Source: Cryobacterium tagatosivorans
Lineage (GTDB): Bacteria; Actinomycetota; Actinomycetes; Actinomycetales; Microbacteriaceae
DNA length: 58,507 nt
Assembly (NCBI RefSeq): GCF_004402215.1
Contig: NZ_SOEZ01000060.1
Location: forward strand, 1-58,507
Direction: 5' to 3'
Shown here: in pieces, positions 17,181-27,525 of the stretch
How the letters are laid out: every line of letters starts with the position of its first letter
Numbering within the stretch: the first letter of the stretch is position 1
The notes under the pieces: model-generated
Told to the model about the DNA's origin: nothing
The model's database searches: none
Seen by the model: the letters and a program-made list of their open reading frames with translations, nothing else
Made by a program: the position numbers and the translations under genes

Positions 17181-17866
17181 CCCGTATCCTCCTCGTCGAA
17201 GACGAGCGCTCGCTCAGCGAACCGCTGAGTTTCATCCTCGAGCGCGAGGGGTACGAGGTGAGCGTGGCCGAGGACGGGCCGAGCGCGATCCGCGAATTCG
17301 ACCGGGCCGGCGCGGACGTCATCCTCCTCGACCTCATGCTGCCCGGGATCCCGGGCACCGAGGTGTGCCGGGAGATCCGCACCCGGTCAGCCGTGCCGAT
17401 CATCATGCTGACAGCGAAGGACTCCGAGGTGGACATCGTGGTCGGCCTCGAGCTGGGCGCCGACGACTACATGACCAAGCCCTATTCGACCCGGGAACTG
17501 CTCGCGCGCATCCGGGCCGTCCTGCGCCGCCACGCCGAACTCATCGACGAGCGGGACAAGGCCCCGGATGTCCTCTCCGCCGGAACCGTGGAGATGGACC
17601 TCGAGCGCCACGCCGTCATGGTCTCCGGGGAACTGATCAACATGCCGCTGAAGGAATTCGAGCTCCTCGAGTACCTGCTGCGCAACGCCGGCCGGGTCCT
17701 CACCCGCGGACAGCTGATCGACCGGGTGTGGGGAACCGATTACTTCGGCGACACGAAGACGCTCGACGTGCACATCAAGCGGATCCGCTCGCGCATCGAA
17801 GCGGTCCCGTCCCAGCCGGTCATGCTGGTGACCGTCCGGGGCCTGGGCTACCGCTTCGAGGCCTGA
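17177..17866 (+). CDS. regX3: Phosphate response regulator RegX3
   Basis: OmpR/PhoB-family activator of phosphate-starvation genes, 229 residues. Receiver domain with ILLVEDE acidic pair, phosphoacceptor Asp52 (LLDLMLPG), and TAKDSE and KPYSTRELLARI segments. Winged helix from about 130 with LKEFELLEYLLRNAGR and TLDVHIKRIRSRIE. It is expected to bind the GTTCACC repeats upstream of pstS (7118-7158) and possibly ppk (10390-10407). Translationally coupled to senX3. Confidence 0.96.
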   Translation: MTRILLVEDERSLSEPLSFILEREGYEVSVAEDGPSAIREFDRAGADVILLDLMLPGIPGTEVCREIRTRSAVPIIMLTAKDSEVDIVVGLELGADDYMTKPYSTRELLARIRAVLRRHAELIDERDKAPDVLSAGTVEMDLERHAVMVSGELINMPLKEFELLEYLLRNAGRVLTRGQLIDRVWGTDYFGDTKTLDVHIKRIRSRIEAVPSQPVMLVTVRGLGYRFEA

Positions 17867-17881
17867 CCCGCCCGGTTCCCG

Positions 17882-18421
17882 CTACGGGGCGACGGTCGGC
17901 GTCGGCGTCGGCGTCGCCGTCACGGGAGCCTGGAACTCCACCGTGGGCTCCGGCGTGGGCACCAGAGTCGAGTACTGCCCGAGGGCGTCGTCGAGTACCG
18001 GCACGAGCAGCTTGGCGCCGGTCTCGTTGCCGTACTGCACGAACACCGGGAAGAGCGAGCCGGGCTGGGCGTCGATGCCCCGCAGGGTCAGGGGTTCCTC
18101 GGCCTCGCCGCCCAGGGTGAGCGTCGAGTTGGCCTCGACGGTCAGTTCCTCGGTCACCTTGTCGCCGCCTGAGGTGTACTGCACGCCCACGATGTGCGAC
18201 GAGTCGCCGTGGTTCACCAGCGTGAAGACCAGGTTGGCCGAGTCTTCCCCGTCGGAGATGAGGATGGCGTTGCGCACGGAGACCTCGCCGACGTCGGCGC
18301 TCACCCCGTCGCTCGCGTCGTAGTGGATGGTCGTTGCCTGCGGCGCCATGAGGCCGCAGCCGACGGTTCCCGACAGGATGGCAGTCGCCAGAATGGCGGA
18401 TGCGACGATACGCGCCCTCAC
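17882..18421 (-). CDS. lpqE: LpqE-like lipoprotein
   Basis: A 179-residue secreted lipoprotein. Lipobox SGTVGCG with the lipid-carrying cysteine near residue 22, then a single beta-sandwich domain (about 30-150) resembling copper-chaperone/LpqE-type folds. VFTLVNHGDSSHIVGVQY is the recognisable core. The C-terminal tail is a PTPEP/TPTPTPT linker likely spanning the cell wall. Position next to carD matches mycobacterial lpqE-carD-ispD (Rv3584-Rv3583c-Rv3582c). I see no methionine-rich copper motif, so ligand and role are unknown. GTG start with GGAGG upstream. Confidence 0.75.
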   Translation of the reverse strand: MRARIVASAILATAILSGTVGCGLMAPQATTIHYDASDGVSADVGEVSVRNAILISDGEDSANLVFTLVNHGDSSHIVGVQYTSGGDKVTEELTVEANSTLTLGGEAEEPLTLRGIDAQPGSLFPVFVQYGNETGAKLLVPVLDDALGQYSTLVPTPEPTVEFQAPVTATPTPTPTVAP

Positions 18422-18625
18422 AAGACCTCCAGGTCATTTCGGGCCCAGGCCGAGTGGCCGGGACGCCGCAATTTTCGCTTTGAGTTTAGCCTACCCGCGG
18501 CTCGGGGAGCGGCGTTCGGCGGCTCACGGGGAGGCGGAGGAGGGGGCACGCGGGCGGGCGCGGCTCGGCGAACCTTACCACCGCGGGCTGTGGTATCCTA
18601 GACGTTGCTGAAGGGATATAAATAC

Positions 18626-19108
18626 ATGCTTTTTGAGGTTGGCGAAACTGTCGTTTATCCCCACCACGGAGCCGCAACGATCACTGAGGTGAAGACGCGG
18701 ACGATCAAGGGTGTAGAGAAACTGTACCTGAAGCTCAATGTTACTCAGGGTGATCTCACCATCGAAGTTCCAGCCGAGAACGTCGACCTCGTCGGCGTTC
18801 GCGACGTCATCGGCAAGGAGGGACTCGACAAGGTGTTCGAGGTGCTCCGCGCGCCGTTCACCGAAGAGCCCACCAACTGGTCACGCCGCTACAAGGCGAA
18901 CCTGGAGAAGCTCGCCTCCGGTGACGTCATCAAGGTGTCCGAGGTCGTCCGCGACCTGTGGCGCCGCGACCAGGACCGCGGCCTGTCGGCCGGGGAGAAG
19001 CGCATGCTTGCCAAGGCACGCCAGATCCTGATCTCCGAACTGGCCCTGGCCGAGAAGACCGATGAAGAGAAGGCGTCCAGCGTTCTCGACGAGGTTCTCG
19101 CGTCCTAG
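18626..19108 (+). CDS. carD: RNA polymerase-binding regulator CarD
   Basis: Essential actinobacterial factor that binds the RNA polymerase beta subunit and stabilises open complexes at rRNA and other promoters. 160 residues. The N-terminal RNAP-interaction domain ([17 protein letters not shown]) and the C-terminal helical DNA-binding domain with the conserved tryptophan segment [15 protein letters not shown] are both complete. AAGGGA lies 9 bp before the ATG at 18626. An in-frame TTG 21 bp upstream is less likely. It is followed by a strong terminator, so it is probably monocistronic. Confidence 0.97.
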   Translation: MLFEVGETVVYPHHGAATITEVKTRTIKGVEKLYLKLNVTQGDLTIEVPAENVDLVGVRDVIGKEGLDKVFEVLRAPFTEEPTNWSRRYKANLEKLASGDVIKVSEVVRDLWRRDQDRGLSAGEKRMLAKARQILISELALAEKTDEEKASSVLDEVLAS

Positions 19109-19122
19109 CCCCCCGTTTCGTT

Positions 19123-19152
19123 GAAAGGCGGCGCCGAAAGGTGCCGCCTTTC
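19123..19152 (+). terminator. carD terminator
   Basis: A 13-bp stem (19123-19135 with 19140-19152, including one G-T pair) closes on a GAAA tetraloop. It begins 14 bp after the carD stop and is followed by TCTCGTT. Confidence 0.85.
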
Positions 19153-19212
19153 TCGTTGCCCCCACAGCCCGCGTACCCGGGCGTGGTCCTTCACTCGCAC
19201 GACCTCACCAGA

Positions 19213-19224
19213 TAGCCTCCGAAC
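19213..19224 (+). promoter_or_regulatory. -10 box of leaderless ispDF
   Basis: TAGCCT (19213-19218) lies 6 bp before the ATG at 19225. No Shine-Dalgarno sequence is seen. Confidence 0.5.
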
Positions 19225-20439
19225 ATGACTGATTCACCTGCGCCCCTGGTCGCGGTCATCATCGTCGCCGCGGGCAGCGGAACCCGGCTCGGGCACGAGC
19301 TGCCGAAGGCCTTCGTGCCGCTGGCCGGGCGCACCCTGCTCGAGCGCGCCGTCGAGTCCGTCTTCGGCATGCGCGAAGCGGCCCAGGTGATCGTCGTCGC
19401 CCCGGAAGACCGGCTGGACGAGGCGCGTGCCCTCGCGGCCGGCCGCGCCGGCTCGGCAGTCGGCTACCTGGACGTGGTCTCCGGCGGAGACAGCCGGCAG
19501 GCATCCGTCAAACGGGGCCTTGCCGTGCTCCGGCCCGACGTCGACACCGTGCTCGTGCACGATGCCGCGCGCGCCCTGACTCCGTCAGCGCTCTGCGACG
19601 CGGTCGTAGCCGCGGTGCGCGCCTCCGGCGCGGGTGTCGTGCCCGGCCTCGACGTCGTCGACAGCATCAAACGCGTCGACTCGCAGGGCGCCGTCCTCGC
19701 CGGCGTCGACCGGCAGGACCTCTCGGCGGTGCAGACGCCGCAGGGTTTCCCGCGCCGGATGCTGCTGTCGGCCTTCGACACGGCAACCGAGGAGCAGACG
19801 GATGACGCGGCGCTAGTGCTGTCCGCGGGCTTCCCGGTCAGCGTCATCCCGGGCGACCCGCTCGCCTTCAAGATCACCACCGCCTGGGACCTGCACCGGG
19901 CGGAACTGCTGCTGTCCGCCCGCGCCCAGACGACCGGCCTGCCGCGCGTCGGCACCGGACTCGACGTGCACGCCTTCGACGACACCTCCGAGCTCTGGCT
20001 GGCGGGCCTGCACTGGCCGGGGGAGCGCGGGCTGTCCGGGTACAGCGACGGCGACGCGGCCGTGCACGCGATCTGCGACGCGCTCCTGTCCGCGGCCGGC
20101 CTCGGCGACGTCGGCGGAGTCTTCGGCACCGCCGATGCCCGCCTGGCCGGCGCCCACGGCGACGTATTCCTCCGCGAAACCCTGCGCCGTGTCGCCGACG
20201 CCGGTTTCCGCGTGGGCAACGTCTCGGTGCAGGTCATCGGCAACCGGCCCAGGCTCGCGCCGCGCCGGGCGGAGGCCGAGGCCTTCCTCGGCGCCATCCT
20301 CGGCGCGCCGGTGAGCGTGTCCGCCACGACCACCGACGCCCTCGGTTTCACCGGCCGGGGCGAGGGCCTCGCGGCGATCGCCTCGGCGTTGCTCGTCCCT
20401 GCCGCGTTACAGGGCCCTGTCCTAAGCTGGGAGGCGTGA
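19225..20439 (+). CDS. ispDF: Bifunctional IspD-IspF enzyme of isoprenoid synthesis
   Basis: A 404-residue fusion of two non-consecutive MEP-pathway enzymes. Residues 1-230 are IspD (CDP-ME synthase), with the nucleotidyltransferase loop [19 protein letters not shown] and [10 protein letters not shown]. Residues 236-404 are IspF (MECDP synthase), with the zinc ligands in GTGLDVHAF and the [15 protein letters not shown] and [19 protein letters not shown] motifs. The fusion occurs in several bacteria, whereas mycobacteria encode the two proteins separately at this locus. It overlaps cysS by 4 bp, starting an ispDF-cysS-rlmB operon. Confidence 0.96.
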   Translation: MTDSPAPLVAVIIVAAGSGTRLGHELPKAFVPLAGRTLLERAVESVFGMREAAQVIVVAPEDRLDEARALAAGRAGSAVGYLDVVSGGDSRQASVKRGLAVLRPDVDTVLVHDAARALTPSALCDAVVAAVRASGAGVVPGLDVVDSIKRVDSQGAVLAGVDRQDLSAVQTPQGFPRRMLLSAFDTATEEQTDDAALVLSAGFPVSVIPGDPLAFKITTAWDLHRAELLLSARAQTTGLPRVGTGLDVHAFDDTSELWLAGLHWPGERGLSGYSDGDAAVHAICDALLSAAGLGDVGGVFGTADARLAGAHGDVFLRETLRRVADAGFRVGNVSVQVIGNRPRLAPRRAEAEAFLGAILGAPVSVSATTTDALGFTGRGEGLAAIASALLVPAALQGPVLSWEA

Positions 20440-21851
20440 CCATGCGACTGTACGACTCGAAGGCCCAGGCGCTTCGCGACTTCATCCCCCTCGTCCCCGA
20501 CAAGGTGGGAATCTACGTCTGCGGCCCCACGGTGCAGTCCTCGCCGCACATCGGCCACCTCCGCAGCGCACTCGTCTACGACCAGCTGCGCCGCTGGCTC
20601 ACCTACCGGGGCAACGACGTCACCTTCATCCGGAACGTCACCGACATCGACGACAAGATCCTCGCCAGCGCGGACGGCGTGATGGAGCAGTGGTGGGCGC
20701 TGGCCTACCGCTACGAACTCGAGTTCACGGCCGGCTACCAGCGGCTCGGCATCCTCGCCCCGAGCTACGAACCGCGCGCGACCGCGAGCATCCAGAACAT
20801 GCTCGACCTGATCGGGCGGCTGGTTGACGCCGGCCACGCCTACCCGGCCGACGACGACACCGGCGACGTCTACTTCGACACCCGGAGCTGGCCCGCCTAC
20901 GGCGAGCTCACCAGGCAGAAACTCGACAACATGGAGGCGGCAGCGGATGCCGACCCGCGCGGCAAGCGCGATCCCCGCGACTTCGCGCTGTGGAAGGGCC
21001 ACAAGGCAGGCGAGCCCGTCTCGGCCGCCTGGCCGTCCCCGTGGGGCGAGGGCCGCCCGGGCTGGCACATCGAATGCTCCGCCATGGCCTCCCGGTACCT
21101 CGGTGCCGCCTTCGACATCCATGGCGGCGGACTCGACCTGCGCTTCCCGCATCACGAGAACGAACTCGCGCAGTCCACGGCGGCCGGCGACGCGTTCGCG
21201 AGCTACTGGATGCACAACGGCCTCGTCCATGTGAACGGCCAGAAGATGTCGAAGTCCCTCGGCAACTCCGTCTTCGCGGCCGAGCTGCTCGAGCAGGCGC
21301 GTGCCATCGTCGTGCGCTACTACCTCGGCGCCGCCCATTACCGGTCGACCATCGACTACCACGACGGCTCGCTCGCCGAGGCCGAGGCGGCCCTCGAGCG
21401 CATCGAAAGCTTCCTCGACCGGGCCGACCGGCGCCTGGCCGACACCCGGTTCGCCGGGTCGGGGGTCGAAATCGTGCCGGAGGAGTTCGCCGAGGCAATG
21501 GACGACGACCTCGCCGTTCCCCAGGCCCTCGGCGTGCTGCACGAAACGGTGCGCGCCGGAAACGCCGCGCTCGACGCCGAGGACCTGCACGCGGCGGCAT
21601 CCGCCCGTGGCCAGGTGCTCGCGATGAGCGAGGTCCTCGGCATCAACCCCCTCTCGCCCGGTTGGTCCGTTGCCACGGATGAACCGGCCATGATCGCGCT
21701 CACCGCGCTCGTCGAGCGCCTGCTCGACGACCGCGAAATTGCCCGGCAGAGCCGCGACTACGCGGCCGCAGACCGAGTCCGGGACGAACTCGTCGCCGCC
21801 GGAATCACCATCGAAGACACCCCGTCGGGTGCACATTGGAGTTTTGACTGA
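20436..21851 (+). CDS. cysS: Cysteinyl-tRNA synthetase
   Basis: Class I aminoacyl-tRNA synthetase charging tRNA-Cys, 471 residues. It has the zinc cysteine and HIGH motif in [17 protein letters not shown], the zinc site [10 protein letters not shown] plus HHENELAQS, and the KMSKS loop [10 protein letters not shown]. The start may be GTG 20436 or ATG 20442; both couple it to ispDF. It is not the MshC paralogue: the C-terminal anticodon-binding domain is complete (to residue 471). Confidence 0.97.
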   Translation: MTMRLYDSKAQALRDFIPLVPDKVGIYVCGPTVQSSPHIGHLRSALVYDQLRRWLTYRGNDVTFIRNVTDIDDKILASADGVMEQWWALAYRYELEFTAGYQRLGILAPSYEPRATASIQNMLDLIGRLVDAGHAYPADDDTGDVYFDTRSWPAYGELTRQKLDNMEAAADADPRGKRDPRDFALWKGHKAGEPVSAAWPSPWGEGRPGWHIECSAMASRYLGAAFDIHGGGLDLRFPHHENELAQSTAAGDAFASYWMHNGLVHVNGQKMSKSLGNSVFAAELLEQARAIVVRYYLGAAHYRSTIDYHDGSLAEAEAALERIESFLDRADRRLADTRFAGSGVEIVPEEFAEAMDDDLAVPQALGVLHETVRAGNAALDAEDLHAAASARGQVLAMSEVLGINPLSPGWSVATDEPAMIALTALVERLLDDREIARQSRDYAAADRVRDELVAAGITIEDTPSGAHWSFD

Positions 21852-22936
21852 TGAAGAACACAGACCGCAAGGCTCGCACCGGGGCCGTGCGCAAGGGCAG
21901 CCGTGGCCCGCAGGTGGGCTCGGGCGGCCAGGGCCGACAGGCTCTCGAGGGCAAGAAGCCCACGCCCAAGGCCGAGGACCGCCCGTACCACCCCGCCGGC
22001 AAGCGCAAGCTCGCCGAGGACCGCTACACCGCGGCAAGCGGTGGCCGCGCCCGCCCGGCCGCGGCGAAGGGTTCCGCGCGCGGGGCCTCTCGCGGAACCG
22101 CGGCCAGCGGCGGCGGCGGAACGTCCACGCGCAAGGCGAAGCAGGTCGACGAGCACGAGATCGTCACCGGACGCAACTCCGTGCTCGAGGCGCTGCGGGC
22201 GAAGATCCCCGCCTCCACGCTGTACATCGCGACCCGCATCGAAATGGATGACCGGGTCAAGGAGATCCTGACCCTCGCGAACAACCGCAACATCCCGATC
22301 CTCGAGGTGATGCGCCCGGAGCTCGACCGCCTCGCCGGCCGTGACTCGGTGCACCAGGGCCTCGCCCTCAAGGTGCCCGCCTACGAGTACGCGCACCCGA
22401 TGGAGCTTCTCGAACTGACCATCAGCCGCGGCCATAAGCCGCTGTTCGTGGCCCTCGACGGCATCACCGACCCGCGCAACCTGGGCGCGATCATCCGCTC
22501 GACGGCGGCCTTCGGCGGCCACGGCGTGATCGTGCCGCAGCGCCGCTCGGTCGGCGTCACCGCGTCGGCCTGGAAGACCTCGGCCGGCGCCGCCGCCCGC
22601 ACCCCCGTCGCGATGGCCCCCAACCTCACCCAGACGCTCAAGGCGCTCAAGGACCAGGGTGTCCTGGTCATCGGCCTGGACGGCGACGGCGACGTGATGC
22701 TGCCCGAGCTCGGCCTCGGTTTCGCCGAACGCCCGATCGTGGTCGTCGTCGGTAGCGAGGGCAAGGGCCTGTCGCGCCTCGTCACCGAGACCTGCGACGC
22801 CATCGTGTCGATCCCGATCAGTGCCGCGACTGAGTCGCTCAACGCCGGGATCGCCGCCGGAGTGACCCTGTACGAGATCTCCCGCCTGCGCTCCGCCGCC
22901 AAGGCTGCCAAGGCCGCCGCCAAGCTCGCGAAGTAA
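21851..22936 (+). CDS. rlmB: 23S rRNA 2'-O-ribose methyltransferase, TrmH/SpoU family
   Basis: A 361-residue SPOUT methyltransferase expected to modify G2251 of 23S rRNA. The first 95 residues are a basic, low-complexity RNA-binding tail ([20 protein letters not shown]), longer than in E. coli. Then comes the substrate-binding domain ([12 protein letters not shown]). The catalytic knot contains [29 protein letters not shown] and [13 protein letters not shown]. The start overlaps the cysS stop (TGATG). A palindromic element follows 10 bp after the stop. Confidence 0.94.
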   Translation: MKNTDRKARTGAVRKGSRGPQVGSGGQGRQALEGKKPTPKAEDRPYHPAGKRKLAEDRYTAASGGRARPAAAKGSARGASRGTAASGGGGTSTRKAKQVDEHEIVTGRNSVLEALRAKIPASTLYIATRIEMDDRVKEILTLANNRNIPILEVMRPELDRLAGRDSVHQGLALKVPAYEYAHPMELLELTISRGHKPLFVALDGITDPRNLGAIIRSTAAFGGHGVIVPQRRSVGVTASAWKTSAGAAARTPVAMAPNLTQTLKALKDQGVLVIGLDGDGDVMLPELGLGFAERPIVVVVGSEGKGLSRLVTETCDAIVSIPISAATESLNAGIAAGVTLYEISRLRSAAKAAKAAAKLAK

Positions 22937-22946
22937 CCCGCCCCCA

Positions 22947-23014
22947 CCCCCGCGAAACCGCAGTCGTGCACGTTATGAGGCGTTCATAACGCGCACGACT
23001 GCGGTTTCGCGGGG
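22947..23014. repeat. Palindromic element, copy C
   Basis: Nearly the whole 68 bp is one palindrome: arms run from CCCCGCGAAACCGCAGTCG to the mirror at 23014, including an inner CGTTATGA/TCATAACG stem, with a GGCGT loop and one mismatch. It lies between the convergent rlmB and DUF4032 genes, 10 bp and 6 bp from their stop codons. Confidence 0.92.
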
Positions 23015-23020
23015 TGGAAG

Positions 23021-24313
23021 TTAGACCTTGAGGCGCCAGTCGGGCTCGGCGTCGGCGTCGGTGGGCAGCGTGATCGGCAGGGTGATCGATCCCGTCGGCG
23101 GCTCGATCACGGTCGCCTCGTCCCTGCGGTGTCGCAGCACATCCTGCACGTAGGAGGTGACGGCCTCGGCCAGCGGGATCTCGCGCGACTGGTTCTGGGC
23201 CATGAACCACCGGTGGTCGAGCAGCTGGTGGAAGACCTCGGCCGGTTCGAGCTTGCCCTTGAGTTCGCGGGGGATGGCGCGGACGACCGGCTCGAAGACG
23301 CGCACGAGCCACTCGTGGGCCGTCATCTCCTCGTCGGAATCCGGCTCGCCGTAGGCGGCCCGGTAGGAGTCGAGGTCGTTGAGCAGGCGCCTGGCCTGGT
23401 TCTCCTCCGCGTCGAGCCCGGTCAGGCGCAGCAGCCTGCGCTGGTGGTGCCCGGCGTCGACGACCTTCGGCTGGATGCGCACGGTCGTGCCGGTCTCATC
23501 GGTCTTGATGGCGAGCTCGTCGATGTCGAAGCCGAGATTGTTGAGGCGTTCGACCCGCTCGCGGATGCGCCACCGCTCGGAGCTCGCGAACGACTCGGAT
23601 CCGGTCAGTTCCTTCCAGAGCAACCGGTACGCCGCGACGATGCCGTTGCTGACCCGGATCGGGTCGAGCTCGTCCGCGACCCGGCCGCCGGCCTCGAGGT
23701 CCATGAGCTCGCCGGCGATGTTCACCCGGGCGATCTCGAGGTCGTTCTCGCGCTGGCCGTTGGAGAGCCCGCCGGAGTACAGCTGACCCGTTTCCGCGTC
23801 GACGAGGTAGGCGGCGAAGGCGCCGGCGTCGCGCCGGAACAGGGTGTTCGACAGCGACACATCGCCCCAGAAGAGGCCGACCATGTGCACGCGCACGAGG
23901 AGCACCGCGAGGGCGTCGACGAGGCGGGTGGCGGTATCCGGACGCAGGGTCTGCGAGTACAGCGCCCGGTAGGGGAGCGAGAACTTGAGGTGCCGGGTCA
24001 CGAGCACCGAATTCAACGGCTCGCCGTCCTCATCCGACCGGTTCGTGATCACGGCGACGGGCTCGACGCAGGGGATCTCCAGCGCCTGGAGGGTGCGCAG
24101 CATGTCGTACTCCCTCTTGGCCATCTCGCTCGTAGTTTCCTTGATGGCCACGACCCGGCCGCTCAGGTGGGCGAAGCGCACCAAGTGGCGCGAGATGCCC
24201 TTGGGCAGCGCCGCGATGTTCTCGTTCGGCCAGGCGTCAAGCGGGAGCTGCCACGGCAGGTCGAGCAGCGCGGGGTCGGCGGTGGCCGAGGTGATGTTGA
24301 GGGAACCGCTCAT
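23021..24313 (-). CDS. DUF4032 kinase-like protein
   Basis: A 430-residue protein with a lipopolysaccharide-kinase-like N-terminal half. A lysine in GRVVAIKETTSEMAKREYDM and a catalytic-loop-like VHMVGLFWGDVSLSNTLFRR followed by AYLVDAETGQLY resemble a kinase active site (WGDxSxxN, then D-A-E). The C-terminal part (about 270-430) is the DUF4032 domain. Widely conserved in actinobacteria, with unknown substrate. The start MSGSLNITSAT was chosen where similarity begins. It is followed on the same strand by no close partner: the ABC ATPase gene upstream is 117 bp away. Confidence 0.82.
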   Translation of the reverse strand: MSGSLNITSATADPALLDLPWQLPLDAWPNENIAALPKGISRHLVRFAHLSGRVVAIKETTSEMAKREYDMLRTLQALEIPCVEPVAVITNRSDEDGEPLNSVLVTRHLKFSLPYRALYSQTLRPDTATRLVDALAVLLVRVHMVGLFWGDVSLSNTLFRRDAGAFAAYLVDAETGQLYSGGLSNGQRENDLEIARVNIAGELMDLEAGGRVADELDPIRVSNGIVAAYRLLWKELTGSESFASSERWRIRERVERLNNLGFDIDELAIKTDETGTTVRIQPKVVDAGHHQRRLLRLTGLDAEENQARRLLNDLDSYRAAYGEPDSDEEMTAHEWLVRVFEPVVRAIPRELKGKLEPAEVFHQLLDHRWFMAQNQSREIPLAEAVTSYVQDVLRHRRDEATVIEPPTGSITLPITLPTDADAEPDWRLKV

Positions 24314-24430
24314 GGATCGAGCCTCACTGTGCGGGATATGACTGTGCCGGAATGAATCTGTGCGGGATGCCTGCGGGAATGACAAGGCCGGACGGAGCGA
24401 TGCCCCGTCCGGCCGTGTCAAGCGGTGAAC

Positions 24431-25528
<1,098 letters not shown>

Positions 25529-25759
25529 GGTTTTCTTCTCCTTCACCGGCAGGAACGTGCCGGACGATCCGTTGTGAGTGGGATGTGATGCGCGTCCCGC
25601 GGGCGGGCCGCGCATCCTGACCAGTATTGCATGGCGGTCCGCGTGCACCTACGGTGCGCGTACAGCGACCGTTTGGGATTTTCCCAGACACGGGTTCTAG
25701 TCTGTGGAAGGCTTTGCATAAACATTGCGGGAGCCCCCATACGTTCGGAGCAACTATTC

Positions 25760-26680
25760 ATGACTAACGGCGGACCCGGCGACAGCCGTCCTTCCAAGAA
25801 CCAGCGACGCGACGCGGCCCGCAAGAAGGCCACGCAGCTGCGCGAGGAACAGAAGAAGAAGGATCGCCGCAATCGGGTCTTCCTGCAGGGTGGCATCGCC
25901 GTGGCGGCCATCGCCATCGTCGGAATCATCGCCCTGGTCATCGTCAACTCCATCCGCCCGGTCGGCCCGGGCCCGGCCAACATGGCCAGTGATGGCGTGC
26001 TGATCGGCCAGGGGCTCAATACGGTCAAGACCCCCGCGCTCCAGCCCGATGCGGAGCCGATCGCATCCGTGCCCGACTCGACCGGCGCGGTGGCCGACAT
26101 CCGCGTCTACATCGACTACCTGTGCCCGTACTGCGGCCAGTTCGAACAGACCAACAGTGAGCAGATCGCCAAGTGGGTTGACACCGGGGCCGCGACCGTC
26201 GAGATCCACCCCGTGTCGATCCTCACCAGCAAGTCCGCCGGCACCCAGTACTCGCTGCGAGCGGCCAATGCCGCCGCCTGCGTGGCGAACTCCGCGCCCA
26301 ACGATTTCTACGCGTTCAACGCCGCCCTGTTCAAGGACCAGCCCCAGGAGGGCACCGCGGGCCTGACCGACAAGGAAATCAAGCAGGTCGTGCGGAGCTC
26401 CGGGGTGAAATCCTCGCTGTCGAAGATCGACACCTGCATCGATGACCTGCAGTACAAGTCCTGGGTCCTGGCCGCAACCGACCGCGCGCTCACCGGACCG
26501 ATCCCGAACGCGTCAATCCCCAAGGTCACCGGCACGCCGACCGTGCTCGTCAACGGCAAGCAGTACCTCGGGTCGCTGGAAGACCCCAAGGAATTCGCGG
26601 CCTTCGTGCTGCAGTCCGCCGGTGCGACCTACTCCACCTCCACGCCGACCCCGACCCCGACGCCGACTCCGGCCGGCTAG
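25760..26680 (+). CDS. Membrane-anchored DsbA-like thioredoxin-fold protein
   Basis: A 306-residue protein with a very basic cytoplasmic N-terminus (residues 10-38), one membrane helix (about 42-63) and an external DsbA/thioredoxin domain. The redox site is LCPYCGQF (C122, C125), followed by the family's helical insert and a cis-proline-type loop (GTPTVLVNG). A TPTPTPTPTP tail ends the protein. It probably oxidises or isomerises disulfides in exported proteins. It is divergent from the ABC ATPase gene. Confidence 0.9.
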   Translation: MTNGGPGDSRPSKNQRRDAARKKATQLREEQKKKDRRNRVFLQGGIAVAAIAIVGIIALVIVNSIRPVGPGPANMASDGVLIGQGLNTVKTPALQPDAEPIASVPDSTGAVADIRVYIDYLCPYCGQFEQTNSEQIAKWVDTGAATVEIHPVSILTSKSAGTQYSLRAANAAACVANSAPNDFYAFNAALFKDQPQEGTAGLTDKEIKQVVRSSGVKSSLSKIDTCIDDLQYKSWVLAATDRALTGPIPNASIPKVTGTPTVLVNGKQYLGSLEDPKEFAAFVLQSAGATYSTSTPTPTPTPTPAG

Positions 26681-26723
26681 GACGCGCCCCACCCGCCGAT
26701 TCTGTGATTTAGGATGGGAGATC

Positions 26724-26739
26724 GAGGCCTTCGGGCCTC
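26724..26739 (+). terminator. UUCG hairpin just before tRNA-Thr
   Basis: A perfect 6-bp stem GAGGCC/GGCCTC with a TTCG loop ends two bases before the mature tRNA 5' end. It may end DsbA-like gene transcripts or be a processing element of the pre-tRNA. Confidence 0.55.
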
Positions 26740-26741
26740 AT

Positions 26742-26814
26742 GCCGGCCTGGCGCAATTGGTAGCGCACCACTCTTGTAAAGTGGGGGTTACGGGTTCAAG
26801 TCCCGTGGCCGGCC
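26742..26814 (+). tRNA. tRNA-Thr (anticodon TGT)
   Basis: A full cloverleaf: acceptor GCCGGCC pairs with GGCCGGC. D-arm GCGCAATTGGTAGCGC, anticodon stem CCACT/AGTGG around CTTGTAA (anticodon TGT), and T-arm ACGGGTTCAAGTCCCGT. CCA is not encoded. Confidence 0.97.
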
Positions 26815-26918
26815 CCGTAGAGCCCGGCGTCGCCGTCCCTGGGCTATTCAACTTGGCTGCTTCTCAGCGCCAGGGTTGAGTCGGCTTCGTCTCCCTGTGC
26901 GCAGAGCGCCACTGTCGC

Positions 26919-26947
26919 TCGACACGCAAGGCGCTAAAACGTACAAT
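26919..26947 (+). promoter_or_regulatory. Promoter of the toxin-antitoxin operon (leaderless)
   Basis: TCGACA (26919-26924), a 17-bp spacer and TACAAT (26942-26947) form a near-consensus promoter. The antitoxin ATG is 6 bp after the -10 box and no Shine-Dalgarno sequence exists. Confidence 0.7.
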
Positions 26948-26953
26948 TTAGCT

Positions 26954-27217
26954 ATGAGCACTATTCCCGCCACCGAAGCCCGCCAGAAGTGGGCGCAGAC
27001 TCTCGAACGCGCCCATCGTGAGCCGGTGACTATTACCCAGCACGGCCGCGACAGCGTGGTGCTGCTGGACGCCGCGGTGGCCAAGCGAGCCCTGGCCGCC
27101 CTGGAAGATGCCCAGGACGCAGCTGCCGCCGATGCCGCACGTGCGGAGATTGATGCCGGCGAGCCGACCATTGTGCTTGACGACATCGCCCGGGAGCTTG
27201 GCATCGAGCTTGGCTGA
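26954..27217 (+). CDS. Type II antitoxin, Phd/YefM family
   Basis: An 87-residue antitoxin. The N-terminal DNA-binding half is of the Phd/YefM type (MSTIPATEARQKWAQTLER, then EPVTITQHGRDSVVLLDAA). The acidic C-terminal half (residues 50-87) would neutralise the toxin. It autoregulates its operon in the known systems. It overlaps the toxin gene by about 8 bp. It lies 139 bp after tRNA-Thr, a common landing region for such modules. Confidence 0.9.
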   Translation: MSTIPATEARQKWAQTLERAHREPVTITQHGRDSVVLLDAAVAKRALAALEDAQDAAAADAARAEIDAGEPTIVLDDIARELGIELG

Positions 27218-27479
27218 CGACTACGTCGTCGAGTTGTCTCCGGCCGCAGCGAGGAGCCTGCGCAAGCTGGATCGGCAGGTTCAGCGGCGGATCCTGGGAG
27301 TGCTCCTGCTCCTTCGCGAAACGCCCCGTCCCCCTGCCGCGAAATCGCTGGTGGGTCATCCGCTGTACCTGCGGGTGCGTACCGGAGATTACCGAATCGT
27401 CTACACGATCCAGGGTCAGAAGCTTCTCGTCCTGGTGCTCGCGCTGGGCCATCGACGCGAGGTCTACAGGGACCTCTGA
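27210..27479 (+). CDS. Type II toxin, RelE/ParE superfamily
   Basis: An 89-residue toxin of the RelE fold (residues ADDYVVELSPAAARSLRKLD at the start). It has the conserved basic segment LYLRVRTGDYRIVYTI and the C-terminal LALGHRREVYRDL, whose His and Tyr match RelE-type ribosome-dependent mRNA interferases. The start is uncertain: TTG 27210 (used here) or TTG 27198, both overlapping the antitoxin gene. The substrate (mRNA or gyrase) cannot be read from the sequence, but the residues favour RelE. Confidence 0.88.
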   Translation: MADDYVVELSPAAARSLRKLDRQVQRRILGVLLLLRETPRPPAAKSLVGHPLYLRVRTGDYRIVYTIQGQKLLVLVLALGHRREVYRDL

Positions 27480-27525
27480 GCCAGGCTGCCTGGTGCCTCC
27501 CCGACCGCAGAAGTGGGACTCGCGG

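Noticed and set aside
18478..18500. IdeR/DtxR iron box near lpqE
   Set aside because: TTTAGCCTACCC resembles one half of the IdeR consensus but there is no inverted second half.
24352..24430. Gene between DUF4032 and the ABC ATPase
   Set aside because: Only 117 bp with no ribosome site or conserved frame; a GGCCGGA-containing hairpin may be a terminator for the ATPase gene.
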